The position numbers were made by a program, and so were the translations under genes. DNA of 64,000 nt from Stappia indica (GTDB taxonomy: Bacteria > Pseudomonadota > Alphaproteobacteria > Rhizobiales > Stappiaceae): contig NZ_MBQE01000001.1 in assembly GCF_001696535.1 (NCBI RefSeq), positions 434,001-498,000 on the forward strand, read 5' to 3'. Below, in pieces: positions 57,387 to 64,000 of this stretch. Positions within the stretch are counted from its first letter, which is position 1. Every line of letters begins with the position of its first letter. The notes under the pieces were generated by a model, which was not told the DNA's origin, searched no databases, and saw nothing but the letters and a program-made list of their open reading frames with translations.

Positions 57387-58913
57387 ATGGCCTACGCCGA
57401 TAATCACACCGCCCATCACGCAGACAGCCACGGTTCCGACCGCGACGCAGCCGCCAGGGATTTCTGGCGCGAGGAAATCGAAGGCGACCGCCTCCACGAG
57501 GAATGCGGCGTGTTCGGCATTCTCGGCCATGACGACGCCGCCGCCATTACCGCGCTCGGCCTGCATGCCCTGCAGCACCGCGGCCAGGAGGCTGCCGGCA
57601 TTGTCACGTTCGACGGCAACCAGTTCCGCTCCGAGCGTCACCTCGGCCTGGTCGGCGACCACTTTTCGGACGCCGAGACGATCCGCCGGCTGAGCGGGCC
57701 CTACGCCATCGGCCATGTGCGCTACTCGACCTCCGGCGAGACCATCCTGCGCAACGTCCAGCCGCTTTTCGCCGAGCTCGACGGCGGCGGCATCGCCGTC
57801 TGTCACAACGGCCACTTCACCAACGCGATGACGCTGCGCCGCAAGCTCATCAAGGAAGGCGCCATCTGCCAGTCGACCTCGGATTCCGAAGTCGTGCTCC
57901 AGCTCGTCGCCCGCTCGCGCAAGGACAAGATCGTCGACCGCTTCATCGACGCCATCACCCAGATGGAGGGCGCCTATTCGCTGGTCGCCCTGACCCGCAA
58001 GAAGCTGATCGGCGCGCGCGATCCCTTCGGCATCCGCCCGCTCGTCCTCGGCGACCTCAACGGCGCGCCGATCTTCGCTTCCGAGACCTGCGCGCTCGAC
58101 ATCATCGGCGCCAAGTTCATCCGCGAAGTGGAGAACGGCGAGGTTGTCGTCTGCACCCCCGGCGGCATCGAGAGCTACTTCCCCTTCGGCCGTCGCCCTG
58201 CCCGCCCCTGCATCTTCGAATACATCTACTTCTCCCGCCCGGATTCGATCCTCGGCGGCCGCAGCGTCTACGACGTGCGCAAGGAGTTCGGCCGCCAGCT
58301 CGCGATGGAGACCCCGGTCGAGGCGGATGTGATCGTTCCGGTGCCCGATTCCGGCGTCCCGGCAGCGCTCGGCTTCGCCGATGCCTCCGGCATTCCCTTC
58401 GAGCTCGGCATCATCCGCAACCACTATGTCGGCCGGACCTTCATCGAGCCGACCCAGCAGATCCGCACCCTCGGCGTCAAGCTGAAGCACTCCGCCAACC
58501 GTGCCCAGATCGAGGGCAAGCGCGTGGTGCTGGTCGACGACAGCCTGGTGCGCGGCACCACGTCGCTGAAGATCGTGCAGATGATCCGCGATGCAGGCGC
58601 TCGCGAGGTGCACTTCCGCCTCGCCTCCCCGCCGATCCGCTTCTCCGACTATTACGGCATCGACACCCCGGTGCGCGAGAAGCTGCTGGCTGCCAAGTAC
58701 AGCCTGGAGGAAATGCGCAATTATATCGGTGCGGACACGCTCGCCTTCCTCTCGGTCGACGGCATCTACAAGGCCATCGGCTACGAGGGGCGCAACAACG
58801 ACGCCCCGCAGTTCACCGACCATTGCTTCACCGGCGACTATCCGACGCCGCTCACCGACATGGCTGAAGACGGGGACGTCACCCACATGCCCCGTCTGGT
58901 CGAAGTAGGATAA
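57387..58913 (+). CDS. purF: Amidophosphoribosyltransferase
   Basis: The 508-residue enzyme has a propeptide-like leader and the catalytic Cys C40 in EECGVFGILG (Ntn hydrolase glutaminase), HALQHRGQEAAG, VRYSTSG and the PRPP loop VVLVDDSLVRGTT. It makes phosphoribosylamine, the first step of purine synthesis. The ATG at 57387 follows AGGAG. Confidence 0.96.
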   Translation: MAYADNHTAHHADSHGSDRDAAARDFWREEIEGDRLHEECGVFGILGHDDAAAITALGLHALQHRGQEAAGIVTFDGNQFRSERHLGLVGDHFSDAETIRRLSGPYAIGHVRYSTSGETILRNVQPLFAELDGGGIAVCHNGHFTNAMTLRRKLIKEGAICQSTSDSEVVLQLVARSRKDKIVDRFIDAITQMEGAYSLVALTRKKLIGARDPFGIRPLVLGDLNGAPIFASETCALDIIGAKFIREVENGEVVVCTPGGIESYFPFGRRPARPCIFEYIYFSRPDSILGGRSVYDVRKEFGRQLAMETPVEADVIVPVPDSGVPAALGFADASGIPFELGIIRNHYVGRTFIEPTQQIRTLGVKLKHSANRAQIEGKRVVLVDDSLVRGTTSLKIVQMIRDAGAREVHFRLASPPIRFSDYYGIDTPVREKLLAAKYSLEEMRNYIGADTLAFLSVDGIYKAIGYEGRNNDAPQFTDHCFTGDYPTPLTDMAEDGDVTHMPRLVEVG

Positions 58914-58923
58914 CGGACAGGAC

Positions 58924-59667
58924 ATGACGAAACGCTTCGAGGGACGGGTTGCCGTCGTCACCGGCGCCTCCCGCGGCATCGGCTATTTCACTGCCAAGGC
59001 GCTGGCGGCCGAGGGAGCGCATGTCATTGCGCTCGCCCGCACGGTCGGCGGCCTGGAGGAACTCGACGACGAGATCCGCTCGGAAGGCGGACAGGCGACG
59101 CTGGTTCCGGTCGACCTGACGGACTACGACGCCCTCGACCGGCTGGGTGCGGCCATCCACGAGCGGTGGGGCAAGCTCGACGTCCTTATCGGCAATGCAG
59201 GCATTCTCGGCGGCCTGTCACCGCTCGGGCATGTCGCCCCGCGCATCTGGGACAAGGTGATGGCGATCAACGTCACCGCCAACTGGCGACTGATCCGCTC
59301 GCTCGATCCCTTGCTGCGCCAGTCGGATGCCGGCCGCGTGCTGTTCCTGTCTTCCGGCGCCGCCCACAAGTGCAAGGCGTTCTGGGGCCCCTATTCGGTC
59401 TCGAAGGCCGCACTGGAAGCCCTGGTGCGCACCTACGTCGCCGAGACGGCGCAGACGCGGATCACCGGCATGCTGGTCAACCCCGGCGCCACCCGCACCG
59501 CGATGCGGGCCGAGGCGATGCCGGGCGAGGATCCGCAGACCCTGCCGCATCCGTCCGAGGTGGCAGCGTCCCTGCTCGACTTCGTGGCGCCGGACAACAC
59601 CGCCAACGGCAAGCTGTTCGACTTCCCGTCGAAGGAGCTGCGCGACTTCGTGCAGGTGTCTTCGTAA
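58924..59667 (+). CDS. Short-chain dehydrogenase/reductase
   Basis: The 247-residue SDR has the cofactor motif VVTGASRGIGYF, a NAGILGG motif and the catalytic Ser/Tyr/Lys in LFLSSGAAHK and GPYSVSKAALE. The substrate is unknown. It begins 10 bp after purF, probably the last gene of that unit, and is followed by a terminator. Confidence 0.9.
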   Translation: MTKRFEGRVAVVTGASRGIGYFTAKALAAEGAHVIALARTVGGLEELDDEIRSEGGQATLVPVDLTDYDALDRLGAAIHERWGKLDVLIGNAGILGGLSPLGHVAPRIWDKVMAINVTANWRLIRSLDPLLRQSDAGRVLFLSSGAAHKCKAFWGPYSVSKAALEALVRTYVAETAQTRITGMLVNPGATRTAMRAEAMPGEDPQTLPHPSEVAASLLDFVAPDNTANGKLFDFPSKELRDFVQVSS

Positions 59668-59697
59668 GCTTCCGCCCACTTCGAGCGACGGCCAAAC

Positions 59698-59730
59698 AAA
59701 AAGCCCTGCGTCCATGACGCAGGGCTTTTT
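59698..59730. terminator. Terminator between SDR gene and pssA
   Basis: A 15-bp perfect stem, AAAAAGCCCTGCGTC (59698-59712) with GACGCAGGGCTTTTT (59716-59730), encloses loop CAT. The A and T tracts on each side make it bidirectional. Confidence 0.93.
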
Positions 59731-59773
59731 CGTGAGGCGATACGCCTTGCCGGAAAGCCGAAGACACCGCGGT

Positions 59774-60673
59774 TTACGGGGCGTCGTGCTTGTCGTCCTC
59801 GCTCAGGTGGTCGAGGTCGGTGTCCTCGTCCTCGGCACCCAGAGCCGTCTCGTCCGGCTCGTCGGTCTCCGGATCGGCCTTGCGATACCGCTCGTACCAA
59901 TGCCAGGCGAAGGGAATCGACACCAGATAGGCAGCCGCGCCGAGGGCCAGCATCTCGAACGGATAGCTCGCCAGCAACGCCACCAGGAACACAGCCGCCA
60001 CGAAGAGCGGCAGCACGAGGTCGCGGCGCACGCGCGTGCCGAGCTTCTTGCCCGAGAAGGTCGGCAGGCGGCTGACCATCAGCAACGCGATGGCAACCAC
60101 ATAGAGCGCGACCGCCGGCGCCAGCTCCGGCCAGTGCGGCAGGATACCGACGAACTCTAGATAGACCGGGAAGAGCACGCTCAGGGCACCCGCCGGTGCC
60201 GGCACTCCGGTAAAGAAGTTGACCGCCCAGGCCGGCTTGTTCGGGTCGTCTATCGACACGTTGAAGCGGGCAAGCCGGAGCGCCGCCGAGATCGCGAAGA
60301 TCAGCGCCGCGATCCAGCCGATCGAGCGCACTTCCTGCAGCAGCCAGGAATAGAGGATAAGCGCCGGCGCAACGCCGAAATTGACGAAATCGGCGAGGGA
60401 ATCGAGCTCGGCTCCGAATTTCGACGTGCCCTTGAGCAGGCGCGCCACCCGCCCGTCCAGCGCGTCCAGCACCGCCGCGATGACGATGGCGCCGATGGCA
60501 TAGTCCCAGCGCGATTCCAGCGCCATGCGGATGGCGGTGAGACCGGAGCACAGCGCCAGCAGCGTCACCAGGTTCGGCAGGATCAAGCGCAGCGGCACCC
60601 GGCGAAAACGCGGGGCGCGGCCGCGCCGGCGGCGCGTCGGGCCTGGGTCGTAGGGGGCGAAGGGTCCGGTCAT
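59774..60673 (-). CDS. pssA: CDP-diacylglycerol-serine O-phosphatidyltransferase
   Basis: The 299-residue membrane enzyme carries the CDP-alcohol phosphotransferase motif LDALDGRVARLLKGTSKFG, continuing ELDSLAD. Several helices follow and the C-terminal tail is acidic. It makes phosphatidylserine. It starts 11 bp after psd, so the two form the phosphatidylethanolamine pathway operon. Confidence 0.95.
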   Translation of the reverse strand: MTGPFAPYDPGPTRRRRGRAPRFRRVPLRLILPNLVTLLALCSGLTAIRMALESRWDYAIGAIVIAAVLDALDGRVARLLKGTSKFGAELDSLADFVNFGVAPALILYSWLLQEVRSIGWIAALIFAISAALRLARFNVSIDDPNKPAWAVNFFTGVPAPAGALSVLFPVYLEFVGILPHWPELAPAVALYVVAIALLMVSRLPTFSGKKLGTRVRRDLVLPLFVAAVFLVALLASYPFEMLALGAAAYLVSIPFAWHWYERYRKADPETDEPDETALGAEDEDTDLDHLSEDDKHDAP

Positions 60674-60684
60674 CCGTACCTCGA

Positions 60685-61386
60685 TCAGCTGACGCGCGTG
60701 AGCACGCTGCCGCGCGTCTCGCCGGTGAGTTCCGCCACCACGGTCTCGCCGCCGACCATCGTCTGGCCGACGGCGACCTTCACGCTCGCCTCTTCGGGCA
60801 GGTAGACGTCGAGCCGCGAGCCGAAGCGAATCAGGCCGAACCGCTCGCCCGCACCGATGTTCTCGCCTTCGCGCACGAAGCAGACGATGCGCCGCGCGAC
60901 GAGGCCTGCGATCTGCACCACGCCGATGCGGGTCTCGCCGCTCTCGATGACGAGGCCGTTGCGCTCATTCTCCTCGCTCGCCTTGTCGGATTCGGCGTTG
61001 AGGAAGCTGCCGGCGCGATAGGCGACGCGGGTGATGCGCCCCCCATAGGGAGCGCGGTTCACGTGGCAGTTGAAGACATTCATGAAGATGCAGACGCGCA
61101 TCATCGGCGCGCTGCCGAGGTCGAGCTCCGGCGGCGGCACCGCCTGCCCCACCTGGCAGACCGTCCCGTCGGCGGGCGAGATGACGAGATCGTCGTCTAT
61201 CGGCGTGACGCGCTGCGGATCGCGGAAGAAATAGGCGACCCAGGCCGTCAGGATCAGGCCGATCCAGAACAGCGGGGTGACGAACCACCCGATGATCAGC
61301 GTCGCCGCACCGGCGGCGGCAACAAAGGGCCAGCCCTCGCGATGGATGGGGACGAAGGTCTTGGTGATCGTATCGGTCAGCGACAT
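60685..61386 (-). CDS. psd: Phosphatidylserine decarboxylase proenzyme
   Basis: The 233-residue short-form enzyme has two N-terminal hydrophobic segments, [35 protein letters not shown] and the self-cleavage site RGSVLTRVS (G226-S227), which yields the pyruvoyl group. It makes phosphatidylethanolamine. A 138-bp gap upstream holds a hairpin GCGGAAC/GTTCCGC (61414-61432). Confidence 0.95.
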   Translation of the reverse strand: MSLTDTITKTFVPIHREGWPFVAAAGAATLIIGWFVTPLFWIGLILTAWVAYFFRDPQRVTPIDDDLVISPADGTVCQVGQAVPPPELDLGSAPMMRVCIFMNVFNCHVNRAPYGGRITRVAYRAGSFLNAESDKASEENERNGLVIESGETRIGVVQIAGLVARRIVCFVREGENIGAGERFGLIRFGSRLDVYLPEEASVKVAVGQTMVGGETVVAELTGETRGSVLTRVS

Positions 61387-61524
61387 GGACGGTTCCGTTT
61401 ATGGCGGCCGGTCGCGGAACGAGAGGTTCCGCAGACAAGGCGAACCCGCCCCTTTTGCACCGGAGCGGGTCGCAAAATCAATCCATGCCGGCATCTTGCG
61501 CCCGGCAAGAGGTCTTTCGTCCCC

Positions 61525-63474
61525 CTATTCGGCAGGCGTCTCCTCGCCCGCACGCGGCCCGCGCACGACGAAGCCTTCACCATCGGCAGTGGCGGCGCGC
61601 AGCCGTTCCTCCGCCTCGCTCGCCTCCTGCTGGCGCGCCCACATGGAGGCATAGAGCCCGTCCCTGGCCAGGAGGTCCTGATGCCGGCCACGCTCGACGA
61701 TCCGGCCCTTCTCCAGCACCAGGATCTCGTCGGCATTGACCACGGTCGACAGGCGGTGGGCGATGACCAGCGTCGTGCGGTTGCGCGAGACCTGGTCGAG
61801 CGCCGCCTGGATTTCCCGTTCCGTGTGGGTATCCAGCGCCGAGGTCGCCTCGTCCAGGATCAGGATCGGCGGCGCCTTGAGGATAGTGCGGGCAATCGCC
61901 ACACGCTGCTTCTCGCCGCCCGACAGCTTCAGCCCGCGCTCGCCCACTTCGGTGCGATAGCCCTCCGGCAACGCCTCGATGAAGTCGGCGATCTGGGCCA
62001 TGCGCGCCGCTTCGTGCACCTCCGCCTCGCTCGCCTCCGGGCGGCCGTAGCGGATGTTGTAGGCGACCGTGTCGTTGAACAGCACCGTGTCCTGCGGAAC
62101 CATGCCGGTCGCCCGGCGCAGGCTCTCCTGCGTCACGTCGCGCACGTCCTGCCCGTCGATGGTGATGCGCCCGCCGGTGACGTCGTAGAAGCGAAACAGC
62201 AGCCGTGAGATGGTCGACTTGCCCGCCCCCGACGGTCCGACGATGGCGACCGTGCGCCCGGCCGGAACCTCGAAGGCGATACCGCGCAGGATCGGCCGGT
62301 CGGCATCGTAGTGGAAGGTGACGTCCTCGAAGCGCACGGTGCCGCCTTGCACGGCGAGCGGCGCAGCGCCCGGCCGGTCGGTGATCTCGGCCGGCTGGCC
62401 GAGCAGCTGGAACATCGCCTCCAGATCGGTGAGCCCCTGCCGGATTTCCCGGTAGAGGAAGCCGATGAAGTTCAGCGGGATCGACAGCTGCAGCAGCAGC
62501 GCGTTGATCATCACGAAGTCGCCGAGGGTCTGGGTGCCGGCCATCACGGCCCGGGCCGACATCACCATGCAGATCGCCGTGGCGACGCCAAGGATCACCG
62601 CCTGGCCGAAGTTGAGCCAGGCCAGCGACGTCCAGGTGCGGGTGGCAGCGCGCTCGTAGCCGGCCATCGAGCGGTCGAAGCGCTCCGCCTCCATCTGCTC
62701 GTTGCCGAAATACTTCACCGTCTCGAAGTTCAGCAGGCTGTCGATGGCCTTGGAATTCGCCTCGGTGTCATTGTCGTTCATCTCGCGGCGGATGGTGATG
62801 CGCCAGTTCGAGGTCTGCACCGTGAACCAGGTGTAGGCAACGATCATCACCGCGACGACGGCAACGTAGATCCAGCCGAACTGGTACCAGATCACCGCCG
62901 CCATCACGCCGAATTCCATCACGGTCGGAATGCCGTTGAGGATCGTGAAGCGGACGATGTTCTCGATGCCCTTCACGCCGCGCTCGATCACCCGCGACAG
63001 GCCGCCCGTGCGCCGGGCCAGATGGAAGCGCAGCGACAACGCATGCAGGTGGCGGAAGGTCAGGAACGCCAGCTGGCGCACCGCATGCTGGCCGACGCGG
63101 GCGAACAGCGCATCGCGCAGCTGGTTGAAGCCGACGAACAGCACCCGCGCGACATTGTAGGCAATGACCAGCATCACCGGCGCCACCAGCCACGCGGGCA
63201 GCACGTCGAGGCCGAGCGTGCCGCCGGCAGCCGACGCATCGCCCTGCTGCAGGGTCAGCGCATCCGTCGCCCACTTGAAGAAATAGGGCGAGAGCACCGT
63301 GACGATCTTCGCCACCACCAGCGCCATAACGGCAAGGCCGACACGGGCCTTGAGGTCGGGACGGTCGGACGGCCAGATATACGGCCACAACTGGCCGAGG
63401 GTGCGGAAGGTCGAGACCTCGTCCGCCGAGATGCGGGGCGCGGGGCCGGGAACGCCTGAGCGGCGGCTTGTCAT
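61525..63474 (-). CDS. Atm1/HMT1-type ABC half-transporter
   Basis: The 649-residue protein has six helices and Atm1-like features (ERGVKGIENIVRFTILNGIPTVMEFG, LLNFETVKYFGNEQMEAERF), then Walker A GPSGAGKSTISR, signature LSGGEKQRVAIARTIL and Walker B ILILDEATSALD. The family exports glutathione-metal or glutathione persulfide-type compounds. The ATG overlaps the stop of arsR (ATGA), so it is co-translated with a Cys-rich ArsR regulator. This suggests control by a metal or reactive-sulfur signal. Confidence 0.9.
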   Translation of the reverse strand: MTSRRSGVPGPAPRISADEVSTFRTLGQLWPYIWPSDRPDLKARVGLAVMALVVAKIVTVLSPYFFKWATDALTLQQGDASAAGGTLGLDVLPAWLVAPVMLVIAYNVARVLFVGFNQLRDALFARVGQHAVRQLAFLTFRHLHALSLRFHLARRTGGLSRVIERGVKGIENIVRFTILNGIPTVMEFGVMAAVIWYQFGWIYVAVVAVMIVAYTWFTVQTSNWRITIRREMNDNDTEANSKAIDSLLNFETVKYFGNEQMEAERFDRSMAGYERAATRTWTSLAWLNFGQAVILGVATAICMVMSARAVMAGTQTLGDFVMINALLLQLSIPLNFIGFLYREIRQGLTDLEAMFQLLGQPAEITDRPGAAPLAVQGGTVRFEDVTFHYDADRPILRGIAFEVPAGRTVAIVGPSGAGKSTISRLLFRFYDVTGGRITIDGQDVRDVTQESLRRATGMVPQDTVLFNDTVAYNIRYGRPEASEAEVHEAARMAQIADFIEALPEGYRTEVGERGLKLSGGEKQRVAIARTILKAPPILILDEATSALDTHTEREIQAALDQVSRNRTTLVIAHRLSTVVNADEILVLEKGRIVERGRHQDLLARDGLYASMWARQQEASEAEERLRAATADGEGFVVRGPRAGEETPAE

Positions 63475-63893
63475 TCCGTGTCCTTTCGACAGGCGTCCAT
63501 GCGTGCAGTGCCCTCGTCCGTCCGCACTGCCTCGCCGCGGCAATGCGCGGCGAAGAGTTCGCACACGGCGCCTTCGACCAGCACCCGTGCACCGGCAGTG
63601 AGGCGATAGTGGCAGCAGCGGCCGCTCTCCTCCGCCTCGATCAGGCCGGCCTCGCGCAGGATGGCGAGATGCTGCGAGACGGTGGATTGGGCGAGCGGAA
63701 GGCCGCGCACGATATCGCCGCAGACAGCGCCCGAACATGCGGCAAGCGAGGAGACGATCTCCACCCGCACCGGATGCGACAGGGCCTTGAAGATGCGGGC
63801 CAGCCGCTCGCCCTCGAGGGCGGCGGACGGCGGGTGCGCCGCTTCGTGAGAAAGCCGCGTGGCGGTTCGGCTCTGCATGGGATGCCCATTCAT
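63471..63893 (-). CDS. Cys-rich ArsR family transcriptional repressor
   Basis: The 140-residue winged-helix protein has RIFKALSHPVRVEIVSSLAA and the recognition region LAQSTVSQHLAILREAGLIE. It holds seven Cys (53, 58, 93, 94, 111, 118, 135), including CGDIV at the usual metal-sensing helix and a CC pair in the wing (GRCCHYRL). It probably represses its own operon with the Atm1-like exporter, and responds to a metal, metalloid or thiol-reactive signal. An inverted repeat overlaps its start codon; an ATG at residue 6 is an alternative start. Confidence 0.88.
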   Translation of the reverse strand: MNGHPMQSRTATRLSHEAAHPPSAALEGERLARIFKALSHPVRVEIVSSLAACSGAVCGDIVRGLPLAQSTVSQHLAILREAGLIEAEESGRCCHYRLTAGARVLVEGAVCELFAAHCRGEAVRTDEGTARMDACRKDTE

Positions 63894-63911
63894 CGTAATT
63901 TACCGATGAAT
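63888..63911. promoter_or_regulatory. Inverted repeat overlapping the arsR start codon
   Basis: ATTCATCG (63888-63895) and CGATGAAT (63904-63911) are perfect 8-bp arms around an AT-rich 8-bp spacer. The site covers the start codon, so binding by the ArsR protein would block its own operon. Confidence 0.65.
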
Positions 63912-63961
63912 GCCTTCTATCCCTCCCCGTGCCGCCGGGCAAGCGACGGCACGGCTTTTCT

Positions 63962-64000
63962 TCAGCCGCGCGAGCGCTCGTGCCGGATCAGCGTATCGGT
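63962..64000 (-). CDS. Possible C-terminal end of a gene running off the window
   Basis: On the minus strand a stop at 63962-63964 ends an open frame reading TDTLIRHERSRG to the window edge. It is too short to identify. The GC-rich hairpin CCGTGCCG/CGGCACGG (63927-63954) lies after it. Confidence 0.35.
   Translation of the reverse strand, partial: TDTLIRHERSRG

Noticed and set aside
55028-57388. A 786-codon minus-strand open frame opposite radA and cvpA
   Set aside because: radA and cvpA are clearly coding on the plus strand.
63927-63954. Terminator for the partial gene at the right edge
   Set aside because: The T-rich side follows the hairpin on the plus strand, opposite to the direction of the partial gene, so its role is unclear.
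1-64000. tRNA, rRNA, CRISPR arrays, insertion sequences or prophage genes
   Set aside because: Reading through the intergenic regions and gene products I saw no cloverleaf candidates, regular repeat arrays, transposases or integrases; a dedicated RNA search could still find a small RNA.

Overview
The window is high-GC, gene-dense bacterial chromosome. Gene content and order point to an alphaproteobacterium of the Hyphomicrobiales type, possibly near Stappiaceae, but this is inference from synteny and no taxonomic search was run. Typical housekeeping blocks are hdaA-AI-2E permease next to purMN, ppk-ppx, aspS opposite rnd, dnaB-alr-radA-cvpA-purF, psd-pssA, and the B12-dependent ribonucleotide reductase nrdJ. 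I see no rRNA, tRNA, CRISPR array, insertion sequence or phage gene.

Layout: 1-2.9 kb is the 3' part of nrdJ. 3.0-4.66 kb is a hipBA toxin-antitoxin module with three evenly spaced palindromes upstream. 4.66-18.3 kb is a nitrogen-oxide respiration island: on the minus strand nirK, nirV, a small unknown gene, ccoG, pseudoazurin, nnrS and a small membrane protein; then nnrR (+), a DUF1858 protein (-), a second nnrS (+) and napEFDABC (+). 18.4-26.1 kb has a PepSY-like secreted protein, a lipoprotein D-Ala-D-Ala carboxypeptidase, an EAL-domain phosphodiesterase, a PfkB sugar kinase and two related exported proteins of unknown function. 26.3-39.2 kb is housekeeping (ABC exporter, aspS, rnd, ppx, ppk, hdaA, permease, purM, purN). 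39.2-47.7 kb is mixed: WYL regulator with divergent GST-like gene, orphan molybdopterin oxidoreductase, ndk, GST, chemoreceptor, M20 peptidase. 47.7-52 kb is ugpBAEC. 52.4-59.7 kb is dnaB, alr, radA, cvpA, purF and an SDR gene. 59.8-63.9 kb is pssA, psd, an Atm1-type ABC exporter and its ArsR regulator.

The most informative part is the nitrogen-oxide island. NapAB (fed by NapC) would reduce nitrate to nitrite, and NirK (fed by pseudoazurin) nitrite to NO. NnrR belongs to the Crp/Fnr family whose NO-sensing members bind TTG-N8-CAA. I find perfect copies of that motif in four intergenic regions: nirK/nnrR, upstream of ccoG, upstream of pseudoazurin, and between DUF1858 and nnrS2. None is seen upstream of nap. 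No NO reductase (nor) or N2O reductase (nos) lies in the window. The presence of ccoG, whose family is linked to cupric reduction for cbb3 oxidase assembly, inside this regulon suggests a role in supplying Cu(I) to NirK and pseudoazurin. Other regulatory structures worth checking are the hipB operator array, an 18-bp palindrome between the WYL regulator and the GST gene, a palindrome overlapping the arsR start codon, and hairpins that may tune expression within the ugp and nir units.
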